DNA from: Halorientalis litorea
Lineage (GTDB): Archaea; Halobacteriota; Halobacteria; Halobacteriales; Haloarculaceae
Direction of reading: 5' to 3'
Length of the DNA stretch: 64,000 nt
Assembly (NCBI RefSeq): GCF_023028225.1
Contig: NZ_CP095482.1
Location: 1,426,001 to 1,490,000 of the forward strand
Part shown: positions 44,397 through 52,698 of the stretch, one piece after another
How positions within the stretch are numbered: the first letter of the stretch is position 1
How the letters are laid out: each line of letters starts with the position of its first letter
Notes under the pieces: generated by a model
The model's database searches: none
Told to the model about the DNA's origin: nothing
The model's input: the letters and a program-made list of their open reading frames with translations, nothing else
Program-made: the position numbers and the translations under genes

Positions 44397-46034
44397 ATGA
44401 CTGATACCGGGAACGAATCGGACGGACAAGACGCTGATGCGGGTGTGTCGGAGGAGGGGGACGGACCCGCGGACCAGTCGCCACTCGACGATGTCATGCC
44501 AGAGATATCGGATGTCGACGGGGACGCGGGCGGTACAGGGGGAGACGATACACTCTCACTCGACGAGACGGTTCTCGACGAGATAGACGAGGCCGACGAT
44601 CCGGACGAGGCGTCCCGTGGGTTGTTCGACGACCTCCTGAGCGGCCAGCCTATCTTCGAGAACAAGGAAGTCCTGCGTCCCTCCTACACGCCGCACAAGC
44701 TTCCCCACCGCGAGGAACAGATCAACAACATGGCGACCATCCTCGTGACCGCCTTGCGCGGGGACACACCCTCGAACATCCTCATCTACGGGAAGACGGG
44801 AACGGGGAAGACGGCGAGCGCGAAGTTCGTCTCCGAGGAGTTGGAGACGACTTCACAGAAGTACGAAGTGCCCTGTGAGGTCGAGTACATCAACTGCGAG
44901 GTGACCGACACGCAGTATCGCGTCCTCGCCCAACTGGCAAACAAGTTCATCCAGAAGAACCGCGAGGTCATCGACGACCAGATAGCCCGCCTCGAAAACC
45001 TCCGCGAGCGCGCGGACGAGGACCCCGCCGCCCTCACCGAAACCACCGAGTTCGACGCGCTGGGCGAGTTCGACGACGGGACGGGCATCGAGTCCGTGTC
45101 CGACATCGACGACCGCATCGCTGCACTCGAAACGGACCGCGACGGGTTCGAGGAGGTGCCGATGACGGGGTGGCCGACCGACCGCGTGTACAGCTCCTTC
45201 TTCGACGCCGTGGACTACCACGAACGCGTCGTCGTCATCATGCTCGACGAGATAGACAAACTCGTCGAGAAGTCCGGCGACGACACGCTCTACAACCTCT
45301 CGCGGATGAACTCGGAACTGGAGAAGTCGCGGGTGTCCATCATGGGCATCTCGAACGACCTGAAGTTCACCGACTTCCTCGACCCGCGCGTCAAGTCCAG
45401 CCTCGGCGAGGAGGAAATCGTCTTCCCGCCGTACGACGCCAACCAGTTGCGCGACATCCTCCAGCACCGCGCGGACGTGGCCTTCGAGGCCGATGCCCTC
45501 TCGGAGGACGTCATCCCGCTCTGTGCGGCGTTCGCGGCCCAAGAACACGGGGACGCCCGCCGGGCCTTGGACCTCCTGCGGACCGCGGGCGAACTCGCCG
45601 AACGCGGACAGACCGAACGCGTCGAAGAGGACCACGTTCGCCGGGCACAGGAGAAAATCGAACTCGACCGGGTTGTCGAGGTGGTTCGGACTCTCCCCAC
45701 GCAGTCGAAACTCGTCCTCTTCGCCATCATCCTCTTGGAGAAAAACGGTGTCCAGAACACCAACACGGGCGAGGTGTTCAACATCTACAAACGCCTCTGC
45801 GGCGAGATCGACGCCGACGTGCTGACCCAGCGGCGGGTCACGGACCTCATCTCGGAACTGGACATGCTCGGCATCGTCAACGCCGTCGTCGTCTCGAAGG
45901 GCCGGTACGGGCGGACCAAGGAAATCAGCCTCTCGGTGCCCATCGACGAGACGGAGGCCGTCCTCCTCTCCGACTCACGGCTCGGTGACATCGACGACGT
46001 CCAGCCGTTCGTCCAGGCGCGGTTCGATAACTGA
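44397..46034 (+). CDS. orc1: Orc1/Cdc6 replication initiator
   Basis: A 545-residue initiator that binds ORBs and loads MCM. N-terminal acidic extension (about 1-75), then AAA+ ATPase: Walker A YGKTGTGKT (131-139), Walker B in VVVIMLDEIDKLV, sensor region FTDFLDPRVKSSLG, arginine-finger-type segment GDARRALDLLRTAG, and a C-terminal winged helix (about 445-545). I chose ATG at 44397, not the long open frame upstream, because of the strong Shine-Dalgarno sequence and the acidic start typical of haloarchaeal Orc1-1. It is next to oriC and oap genes, the layout of the main haloarchaeal origin. ORB3 overlaps its ribosome site, suggesting autoregulation. Confidence 0.96.
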   Translation: MTDTGNESDGQDADAGVSEEGDGPADQSPLDDVMPEISDVDGDAGGTGGDDTLSLDETVLDEIDEADDPDEASRGLFDDLLSGQPIFENKEVLRPSYTPHKLPHREEQINNMATILVTALRGDTPSNILIYGKTGTGKTASAKFVSEELETTSQKYEVPCEVEYINCEVTDTQYRVLAQLANKFIQKNREVIDDQIARLENLRERADEDPAALTETTEFDALGEFDDGTGIESVSDIDDRIAALETDRDGFEEVPMTGWPTDRVYSSFFDAVDYHERVVVIMLDEIDKLVEKSGDDTLYNLSRMNSELEKSRVSIMGISNDLKFTDFLDPRVKSSLGEEEIVFPPYDANQLRDILQHRADVAFEADALSEDVIPLCAAFAAQEHGDARRALDLLRTAGELAERGQTERVEEDHVRRAQEKIELDRVVEVVRTLPTQSKLVLFAIILLEKNGVQNTNTGEVFNIYKRLCGEIDADVLTQRRVTDLISELDMLGIVNAVVVSKGRYGRTKEISLSVPIDETEAVLLSDSRLGDIDDVQPFVQARFDN

Positions 46035-46093
46035 GCGGACTCCCCGCTCGCGTCCACTTTCCACCCGCGTACAGCACGCCCGGAGCTGTACCG

Positions 46094-46855
46094 TTAGCCG
46101 CCGACCGACCGGAGGCGAAGCCACCCGAGGCCGGGCATCCGGAATTCGGCGGTGCCGACGACCCACTCGGGTTTGACTGGTTCCGAAACCGCGCTCGGGT
46201 TGACCACTTGGTCGTACCCGCCGTTGTTGTCGCCCAGCGTGACGAACCCACCGTGTGGCGCGGGACAGTACTGCAAGTCGGAACAGTCCTCGGCGTCCCC
46301 CGGGAGGTACTCCGCACTCGCCTTGTCGTACCAGTCTTCGCTCTCGTTGACCCAGAAGACGGCCCGGTGTATGACGGGGGTCGCCCGTTCGCTCCCGTCG
46401 GGTTCGTAGATGATGACGTCGCCGGGGCGGTTGAACCGCAGGTACTCGTTCTCCCGTGCGGTGTCGGCGGGGACGACGCCGGTGTCGTCGACCGCACCCG
46501 GGCCGGGGAACCGCTGTTCGTCCATCACGAACACGAGGTCTCCGGTGTCGATGTTCGGTTCCATGCTGGGACTCTCGATGGCCACCATCGGCGGCCAGAC
46601 GCCGCTGACGGCAAAGAGGAGGATACCGATGCCCAGAACCGCGAAGATGCTACTGAGCACGTCGTTGAGCAGCGGCGAACCGTCCCCGCCGTTCGACGAT
46701 TTCGTGCCCGGTTCCGGGTCCGGGCCCGGCTCCGGCCGCGGTGCCTCTTCTTCGTCCCGTCCCCCGTTGGACTGGCTGTCGACCGTGTCCACGCGCGGTC
46801 CGAGGTCGGCGGTGTCCGGTGACCCGCCGTCGTCCTCGTCACCGTGGTCGTTCAT
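46094..46855 (-). CDS. Signal peptidase I (archaeal type)
   Basis: A 253-residue membrane peptidase that removes Sec signal peptides outside the membrane. Acidic disordered N-terminus (about 1-60, including PEPGPDPEPG), a transmembrane helix (about 65-88), catalytic Ser in IESPSMEPNIDTGD, and catalytic His in TPVIHRAVFW. Use of His instead of Lys marks the archaeal/ER type. A TATA-like GGTTCAAG lies about 27 nt before the ATG at 46855. It sits between orc1 and the PolD small subunit, a conserved haloarchaeal neighbourhood. Confidence 0.94.
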   Translation of the reverse strand: MNDHGDEDDGGSPDTADLGPRVDTVDSQSNGGRDEEEAPRPEPGPDPEPGTKSSNGGDGSPLLNDVLSSIFAVLGIGILLFAVSGVWPPMVAIESPSMEPNIDTGDLVFVMDEQRFPGPGAVDDTGVVPADTARENEYLRFNRPGDVIIYEPDGSERATPVIHRAVFWVNESEDWYDKASAEYLPGDAEDCSDLQYCPAPHGGFVTLGDNNGGYDQVVNPSAVSEPVKPEWVVGTAEFRMPGLGWLRLRSVGG

Positions 46856-46912
46856 CGCCGCGTCGTAGTCGGGGGTCGCGCTTGAACCTTCTGCTGTCCC
46901 GGTTCGGAACGA

Positions 46913-46919
46913 TTTATAT
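46913..46919 (+). promoter_or_regulatory. TATA box of the PolD small-subunit gene
   Basis: TTTATAT centred 26 nt before GTG at 46942; identifies the leaderless start in a frame open further upstream. Confidence 0.65.
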
Positions 46920-46941
46920 CTCCGCGAGCACAGATACGGTC

Positions 46942-48552
46942 GTGCCACTGGAGACGCCGGTCCGCATCGTCGGGGTCCTCGCCGAACGAGGCTACAACGC
47001 CGAACGCGAGGCCGTCACGCTGCTGGCGGACGCACCGGACCCCGAGCACGCGCTCGAACGCGCACTCGAAACGGTCCCGGACGACACGCTCGTCCTCTCC
47101 ACCGCTCACGTCAGAACCGTTCTCGACGCCGAAGGAGCCGCCAACGCAACCGAAACAACTCAACCGTCGAAGTCGGACGGACCCACTGACACGCCACACC
47201 CGGACCCCTCCGTTTCGACTGGAGGCGAACCACCTGAACCGACCGAAGACGGGGGTGTCGCTCCAGTCGAAACGGAGGGGGGAACGGCCGTCGTCGACGG
47301 TCCCACTCGGACTGGGGGGCGCGCCATCGACACGTCGAAACAGGCTCTCGACGTGGTGGACGGGTTGACACACTCGACGGGGACCGGCGAGTACCGTGAT
47401 TTCGTCTCCGTCTTCCGGGACCGCTACGAGAAGTTGTCGGGCCAGTTGCGCGGCCGCGTGAACCACCGCCCGACGGACACGCTGTCGGCGATGACGGGCG
47501 GCAGTGAGGCGGCTATCGTCGGGATGGTTTCGGACATCCGCTCGACGGCCAGCGGCCACTGGCTGGTCGAACTGGAGGACACGAACGGGACCTACCCCTG
47601 TCTCGTGATGAAGGACCGCGACATCGCCGACCTCGTGGGCGAACTGCTCCACGACGAGGTTATCGCCGTCGAGGGGACGCTCTCGGACGACAACACCGAC
47701 GGGGACGGCATCCTGTTCGTCGACGACATCCACTTTCCAGAAATCCCACGAACGTACCAGCCCTCGACCGCGGACCGTGCAGTCAGTGCCGCCCTCGTCA
47801 GCGACGTCCACGTCGGGAGTCAGGAGTTCATGGCCGAGGCGTGGCACCGTTTTACCGACTGGCTCCACACCGACGAGGCCGAGGGCGTCGAGTACCTACT
47901 CCTTGCGGGCGACATGGTAGAAGGCGTCGGCGTCTACCCGGACCAGGACGAGGAACTCGACATCGTCGACATCTACGACCAGTACCGGGCGTTCTCGGAA
48001 CACCTCAAGGAGGTCCCCGGGGACATGGAAATCGTGATGATACCGGGCAACCACGACGCCGTCCGCCTCGCCGAGCCACAACCGCCCTTCGACGAGGAGT
48101 TGCGCGACATCATGTCGGCCCACGACTGCCGCATCAGCGCGAACCCCTCGACGGTGGACGTGGAGGGCGTCTCCGTGCTGATGTACCACGGCGTCTCGCT
48201 GGACGAGGTCATCGCGGAACTCCCCGACGACAAGGCCAGTTACGACGAGCCACACCGCGCGATGTCGCACCTCCTGAAGAAACGCCACGTCGCCCCGCAG
48301 TTCGGCGGCCACACCCGCCTCGCACCCGAAGCGGCGGACCACCTCGTCATCGAGGAGGTGCCGGACGTGTTCCACAGCGGCCACGTCCACAAGTTCGGCT
48401 ACGGTACCTACCACAACGTCCTGACCATCAACTCCGGGTGTTGGCAGGCCCAGACCGAGTTCCAGAAGAGCGTCAACATCGACCCGGACACCGCGATGGC
48501 TCCGATTCTCGACCTCCAGAACCTCGAACTGACGATTCGGAAGTTCGCCTGA
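46942..48552 (+). CDS. polB: DNA polymerase D small subunit (DP1), 3'-5' exonuclease
   Basis: The 536-residue proofreading and scaffold subunit of PolD. N-terminal domain (about 1-70), a long disordered linker (about 72-135), an OB fold (about 175-265), and an Mre11-like phosphodiesterase: SDVHVGS, AGDMVEG, PGNHD, MYHGVS and HSGHVHKFG metal-ligand motifs, all intact. GTG at 46942 gives MPLETPVRIVG. The linker DNA contains a perfect inverted pair of 20-nt ORB-like sequences (47205-47224 and 47261-47280). Its partner is the intein-bearing DP2 at 25469. Confidence 0.96.
   Translation: MPLETPVRIVGVLAERGYNAEREAVTLLADAPDPEHALERALETVPDDTLVLSTAHVRTVLDAEGAANATETTQPSKSDGPTDTPHPDPSVSTGGEPPEPTEDGGVAPVETEGGTAVVDGPTRTGGRAIDTSKQALDVVDGLTHSTGTGEYRDFVSVFRDRYEKLSGQLRGRVNHRPTDTLSAMTGGSEAAIVGMVSDIRSTASGHWLVELEDTNGTYPCLVMKDRDIADLVGELLHDEVIAVEGTLSDDNTDGDGILFVDDIHFPEIPRTYQPSTADRAVSAALVSDVHVGSQEFMAEAWHRFTDWLHTDEAEGVEYLLLAGDMVEGVGVYPDQDEELDIVDIYDQYRAFSEHLKEVPGDMEIVMIPGNHDAVRLAEPQPPFDEELRDIMSAHDCRISANPSTVDVEGVSVLMYHGVSLDEVIAELPDDKASYDEPHRAMSHLLKKRHVAPQFGGHTRLAPEAADHLVIEEVPDVFHSGHVHKFGYGTYHNVLTINSGCWQAQTEFQKSVNIDPDTAMAPILDLQNLELTIRKFA
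47205..47224 (-). repeat. ORB-like repeat A inside the DP1 gene
   Basis: Minus strand CTCCAGTCGAAACGGAGGGG, identical to repeat B. Falls in linker codons about 88-95. Confidence 0.8.
47261..47280 (+). repeat. ORB-like repeat B inside the DP1 gene
   Basis: CTCCAGTCGAAACGGAGGGG, a 20-nt perfect inverted copy of repeat A, 36 nt apart. Shares the core CGAAACGGAGGGG with ORB3. Confidence 0.8.
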
Positions 48553-48555
48553 CCG

Positions 48556-48939
48556 TCAGCCCTCGAGTCGGTACTTCACCGTCGGCGTGCCGTCGAACCG
48601 GGGACCCGACCCGACCCGGTCGAACCCCGCGCTGTCGGCGGCAGTCTGGGCGTCCTCGTCGGGTTCGGGGACGAGCAACTCGACGGCCATCCCCTCGCCG
48701 CGGGCGAACCGGACCGGTTCGTCGAGCAGGCGGTTACAGACCTCCGGCGTACCCTCTATCTGTGTGACGTGGACCGTCTTCTCGCGGGCGTCGTAACTGA
48801 CGAACCCGACGATGTCGTCGTCCTCCTCGCCGACTCGGACGGTTCGGTCGTGGACGAGGTTGCGCATCACGTCCGCCGGGGCGTCGGTGAGTTCCGCGAG
48901 ACGGCCGGCATCCGACTCGACGGCGTCGCGGATTTCCAT
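48556..48939 (-). CDS. GNAT-like N-acetyltransferase
   Basis: A 127-residue protein with the GNAT pattern: N-terminal MEIRDAVESDAGRLAELTDAP, beta strands VRVGEEDDDIVGFVSYDA and VHVTQIEGTPEVCNRLLDEP, and a C-terminal FARGEGMAVELLVPE with DSAGFDRVGSG. The acetyl-CoA loop (usually QxxGxG/A) is degenerate, so substrate and even activity are uncertain. Start ATG at 48939 with GGTTTACC near 48968. Convergent with DP1, 3 nt between stops. Confidence 0.82.
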   Translation of the reverse strand: MEIRDAVESDAGRLAELTDAPADVMRNLVHDRTVRVGEEDDDIVGFVSYDAREKTVHVTQIEGTPEVCNRLLDEPVRFARGEGMAVELLVPEPDEDAQTAADSAGFDRVGSGPRFDGTPTVKYRLEG

Positions 48940-48986
48940 ACTGTGGCTTGGCTTTCGGCAAGGTAAACCTTTGTCCCGCCCCGCCC

Positions 48987-50522
48987 TCACACCGTCTCGA
49001 CGCCGGTTATCTCGAACCGCGCGCCGCCGTCCTCGCTCTCGGTGACCGACACGTCCCACCCGTGGGCCTCGGCGATGTCCGCGACGATGCTGAGGCCGAA
49101 CCCGGTCCCACCGCCCGTGGTGTATCCCGTCTCGAACACGTGGTCGCGCTCGTCCTCGGGGATGCCCGGCCCGTCGTCTGCGACGGCGAACCCGCCGGGT
49201 ATCTCCAGCACGCGAATCGTCACTCCCGTACCCGCGGCGTCGCCCGCGGACCGGTCACTCCCGGAACCGTCCTCGACGCTGCCGTCAGCACTCGACGAAC
49301 GCTGACTGTCTGTCGAGCCGTGCTCGATACTGTTCCGAAACAGGTTCTCGAACAACTGCCGGAGCCGATTCGGGTCGGCTTCGATGGTCTTCTCGACGGC
49401 GATGTTGAGCGTCGCGTCGTCGGCCTCGACGGTCCGCCAACACTCCGCCGCGAGTGCCCCGAGGTCGACCGCCTCCACCTCGCTGACCGACTTGCCCTGT
49501 CTGGCGAGTGCGAGCATGTCGTCGATGAGCGTCTCCATGCGCTCGTGTGCCCAGTCGAGTCGCTCGTAGTGTTCGACGGGTGCGGCGTCCGGGTCGGCGT
49601 CGGCAGTCAGCAACTCGACCGTCGACCGGGCGACGTTCAGGGGGTTGCGCAGGTCGTGCGAGACGACGCTCGCGAACTGTTCGAGTTGTTCGTTCGACTG
49701 TTCGAGTTGCTCGTTCGACCGTTCGAGTTGGTCGACGGCGGCTTCGAGTTCCTGCTGTGCCTCGATGATATCGGTCTCGTCCTGATAGATGAGAAACGCG
49801 CGGCCGTCGTTGTAGGGCACGAGCCTGAGTTTGAAATGTTTCGTCCCCTCGGTCGTCCGGTAGGAGGTCTCAGTGCTGAACAGACGGCCCTCGACGATGT
49901 GATTGCGGAGGGTCGCTTCGGCGTCCTCGGCGTACGGTTCAGTCACCTCGAACAGTGGCCGCCCGACTGCGTTCTCTGCGGTCACGCCGGCGAGGGCATC
50001 GAACCTGTCGTTGGTCGCTTCCACGACGAGTTTCTCCCCGACGACGTTGATGTCGACGATGCTCGTGAAGTCGTTCTCGAACAGCGACTGCCAGCGTTCT
50101 TTCTCGGCACTCACCCGCGTCTGTGCCCGTCGGAGGTTCGCGGTCCGGTATCCTACCAGCAAGCCGCCGACCGTACCGACGATGGTCGTCTGGACGGCGA
50201 GTACCTGTGGCTTCAACTCGCCTTGGAGCAGTTGGAAGCCGATGACGGTGCTGGCGACACCGCCCATGATGAGAAATCCGACGGCGGTCCACCATGCCAC
50301 CGACACGACGTACTCCGTCTCGAAGTCACTGCGTGCTAACCGGAACCCGACGGTCGGCAACGCGAGTGCCAAACCGAGGGGCAGCGCGTTCTCGATGACC
50401 GTCGACCACAGCGACTTTCCTTCGAGTGCCCAGTCGGCGTACATATCGAAAAGAATGACACCAGCCAGCAGCAGGCCGATACTGCAGATAACGAAGACGC
50501 CGACCTGCCGTCTCAGTCCCAT
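48987..50522 (-). CDS. Membrane histidine kinase with PAS domain
   Basis: A 511-residue sensor kinase. Four N-terminal helices (about 8-120), a PAS domain (about 145-260, FENDFTSIVDINVVG), a coiled coil with in-frame repeats LERSNEQLEQSNEQLEQF, HisKA with the phospho-acceptor in SVVSHDLRNPLNVA, and HATPase with DDGPGIPEDE and GGGTGFGLSIV. An acidic Ser/Gly-rich insertion lies inside the ATPase domain (about 410-440). ATG at 50522 gives MGLRRQVGV. The frame runs open upstream on the opposite strand of lysC. The cognate regulator is not adjacent; the nearest is at 63855. Confidence 0.92.
   Translation of the reverse strand: MGLRRQVGVFVICSIGLLLAGVILFDMYADWALEGKSLWSTVIENALPLGLALALPTVGFRLARSDFETEYVVSVAWWTAVGFLIMGGVASTVIGFQLLQGELKPQVLAVQTTIVGTVGGLLVGYRTANLRRAQTRVSAEKERWQSLFENDFTSIVDINVVGEKLVVEATNDRFDALAGVTAENAVGRPLFEVTEPYAEDAEATLRNHIVEGRLFSTETSYRTTEGTKHFKLRLVPYNDGRAFLIYQDETDIIEAQQELEAAVDQLERSNEQLEQSNEQLEQFASVVSHDLRNPLNVARSTVELLTADADPDAAPVEHYERLDWAHERMETLIDDMLALARQGKSVSEVEAVDLGALAAECWRTVEADDATLNIAVEKTIEADPNRLRQLFENLFRNSIEHGSTDSQRSSSADGSVEDGSGSDRSAGDAAGTGVTIRVLEIPGGFAVADDGPGIPEDERDHVFETGYTTGGGTGFGLSIVADIAEAHGWDVSVTESEDGGARFEITGVETV
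49681..49731. repeat. 21-bp tandem repeat in the kinase coiled coil
   Basis: TTCGAGTTG starts each of three 21-nt units (49681, 49702, 49723; the last partial). It encodes repeated NEQLEQS heptads between PAS and HisKA. Confidence 0.7.
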
Positions 50523-50700
50523 GTTGGAAGTACTCCCCACCCGTTCAAAGGCATTCGCTTCACCTAGGGGACCGAAACTACCGACTGATTGAATGAGCAG
50601 GAGCGACCGAAGGAGCCAAATACCGGGTTCGTCGGTTCCGGCCGCGGTGCCGAAGAAAATATGAACACAGTTATTCCCTCCCATCGTCAACGCAGGGGAT

Positions 50701-50745
50701 ATGAGCCACGTACGCACACTCGACGAGGTGGTCGGATGCGTGTAG
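50701..50745 (+). CDS. Upstream ORF of 14 codons overlapping the lysC start
   Basis: Encodes MSHVRTLDEVVGCV, then TAG. A TATA-like GTTATTCC at about 50669-50676 places its ATG at the predicted transcription start. It overlaps the lysC ATG (50736) by 10 nt. It contains only one Thr and no Lys or Met codon after the start, so it does not look like an attenuator peptide. Confidence 0.4.
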   Translation: MSHVRTLDEVVGCV

Positions 50746-51926
50746 TCGCCAAGTTCGGCGGGACGAGCCTCGGGAACGGTGACCGTGTCAACCGGGCCGC
50801 AGACTCCATCACCGCCGCCGTCGAGGCGGGCCACGAAGTCGGTGTCGTCGCCAGCGCGATGGGGTCGACCACCGACTTCCTCCTCGACGAGATACAGTAC
50901 GACGCCGACGAGGCCGACCGAGCCGAAATCGTCAGCATGGGGGAACGAACGTCGGTCCGGATGCTCAAAGGCGCGCTCTCCGCCCGCGGCGTCAACGCAA
51001 CCTTCCTCGAACCCGGCACCGAGGAGTGGCCGGTCATCACCGACGAACACGGCGAAGTCGACGTCGAGGAGACGCGCCGGCGGGGGAAGGCCCTCGCCGA
51101 CCGGATGGCGAGCGAGAACCTCGTCCCGGTCATCACGGGCTTTCTCGCACAGGACCACGCCGGCAACGTCACGACCCTCGGCCGCGGCGGTTCCGACACC
51201 ACCGCCGTCATGATGGGCAAGTACATGGACGCCGACGAGGTGGTCATCGTGACCGACGTGGAAGGCGTCATGACCGGCGACCCCCGGGTCGTCGAGGGTG
51301 CGCGCAATGTCGGCGAAATCACCGTCGACGAACTCCGCAACCTCTCGTTCCGCGGCGCGGAAGTCGTCGCCCCCAGTGCCCTGACCTACAAGGACGCCGA
51401 CATGGACGTGCGGGTCGTCCACTACCAGCACGGTGACCTGATGACCGGCGGCACGAGCATCGAAGGCGAGTTCGAGAACCTCATCGACCTCCAAGAGGAC
51501 AAACTCTGCTGTATCACCATCGCCGGCCGCGCCATCCGCAACCGGCCGGGCATCCTCGCGGAACTCTCCTCTGCGCTCGCCGAGGAGGACATCAACATCG
51601 ACGCAGTCTCCTCGGGGATGGACTCCATCACGTTCTACCTCAAGAGCGGCGTGTCGGAGACGGCAGAGACAGTCCTCCACGAGGGCGTCATCGACTCGGA
51701 GACGCTCTCGTCGGTCACCGTCGACGACCCCTACGCCGTCATCCGAGTTACCGGCGGCGAACTCCAGACCGAACCCGGCATCGTCGACAGCATCGTCTCG
51801 CCGCTTGCCGACGAGCGCATCAACGTCCACGACGTCATCACCTCGGCCACGTCCGTCGCCGTCTTCGTCGACTGGGAGGACGGCGAGCAGGCCCTCGGCC
51901 TGATTCAGGGCGTCTTCGACGACTGA
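50736..51926 (+). CDS. lysC: Aspartate kinase
   Basis: Phosphorylates aspartate, the first step to threonine, methionine and lysine. A 396-residue enzyme: kinase domain with KFGGTSLGN (residues 5-13), GRGGSDTTAV and TDVEGVMTGDPR, then two ACT domains (about 265-330 and 340-396) for allosteric feedback. ATG at 50736 gives MRVVAKFGGTSL. GAGGTG (50725-50730), 5 nt upstream, is a good Shine-Dalgarno match, supporting internal initiation on a leadered mRNA behind a short upstream ORF. Confidence 0.95.
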   Translation: MRVVAKFGGTSLGNGDRVNRAADSITAAVEAGHEVGVVASAMGSTTDFLLDEIQYDADEADRAEIVSMGERTSVRMLKGALSARGVNATFLEPGTEEWPVITDEHGEVDVEETRRRGKALADRMASENLVPVITGFLAQDHAGNVTTLGRGGSDTTAVMMGKYMDADEVVIVTDVEGVMTGDPRVVEGARNVGEITVDELRNLSFRGAEVVAPSALTYKDADMDVRVVHYQHGDLMTGGTSIEGEFENLIDLQEDKLCCITIAGRAIRNRPGILAELSSALAEEDINIDAVSSGMDSITFYLKSGVSETAETVLHEGVIDSETLSSVTVDDPYAVIRVTGGELQTEPGIVDSIVSPLADERINVHDVITSATSVAVFVDWEDGEQALGLIQGVFDD

Positions 51927-51945
51927 CGCGCCGACTAAGGCCGGG

Positions 51946-52605
51946 TTACCGCCCGTCTCTGAGCCGTGACCCGATTTGTTCCGGGAGGTCCGTCTGTGCG
52001 ACGGCGTGTTCGACGCGGTCGATGTCGTAGCGGACGCGGTGTTCGTCGACGGTCAGCGAATCGAGGTCCAGCACCGCGTAGGCCGCCCGCGGGTCGCCGT
52101 CCCGCGGCTGGCCGACGCTCCCGGGGTTCATCACGACGCCCGCGTCGTAGACTTCGTGTGCTTGGATGTGCGTGTGGCCCAGTACGAGTACGTCCTCGTC
52201 TTCCATGAGAGACGGGCCGAACAGGCTCGGGTAGGTGTACCGGTCCGGGTCGTCGGGGTGACCGTGGACGACTTTCACGCGGCCGTCGAACAGCACGCGT
52301 TCGTTCGGGAGGCCATCCAACCACGCCCGCTGTTCGTCCGACAACTGGGCGCGACTGTACTCGACACCCGCGCGGGCCATGCTGTTGAACGCGAAGGCGG
52401 TATCGGTGGCGACCGCCCGGTCGTGGTTGCCCATGACCGTCGGCGCGTCGAGAGCCCGGACCCGTTCGAGACACTCGGCCGGATGCGGCCCGTACCCCAC
52501 CACGTCGCCGGCACACACGTAGGCGTCCACGTCGGGCATGTCCGCGAGAACGGCCTCGAACGCCACCGCGTTGCTGTGGACGTCCGAGATAACCCCGATG
52601 TCCAT
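51946..52605 (-). CDS. Metallophosphoesterase (YfcE/MJ0936-type)
   Basis: A 219-residue calcineurin-like phosphoesterase. Metal-ligand motifs: GVISDVHSN at the N-terminus, CAGDVVGYGPHP, MGNHDRAV, and VVHGHPDDP with LGHTHIQ near the C-terminal half. All are intact. Substrate is probably a phosphodiester or nucleotide; unknown. Start ATG at 52605 has TATA box GGATTTAACC about 27 nt upstream. Convergent with lysC and divergent from the CoA transferase. Confidence 0.92.
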   Translation of the reverse strand: MDIGVISDVHSNAVAFEAVLADMPDVDAYVCAGDVVGYGPHPAECLERVRALDAPTVMGNHDRAVATDTAFAFNSMARAGVEYSRAQLSDEQRAWLDGLPNERVLFDGRVKVVHGHPDDPDRYTYPSLFGPSLMEDEDVLVLGHTHIQAHEVYDAGVVMNPGSVGQPRDGDPRAAYAVLDLDSLTVDEHRVRYDIDRVEHAVAQTDLPEQIGSRLRDGR

Positions 52606-52668
52606 ACCTACCCTCCGCCTCGAACGCGGTTAAATCCTGACACCTTCGGCCTGAATCTGCCCCAACAG

Positions 52669-52675
52669 TATATGT
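52669..52675 (+). promoter_or_regulatory. TATA box of the CoA-transferase transcript
   Basis: GTATATG centred 27 nt before the ATG of the 15-codon ORF at 52699, not before the transferase ATG at 52739. Confidence 0.6.
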
Positions 52676-52698
52676 TCGGGGGTCACACACCACGGGGT

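Noticed and set aside
50523-51830. N-terminal extension of the histidine kinase frame across lysC
   Set aside because: The frame is open only because it is antisense to lysC; MGLRRQVGV with a TATA-like element near 50551 is a proper start.
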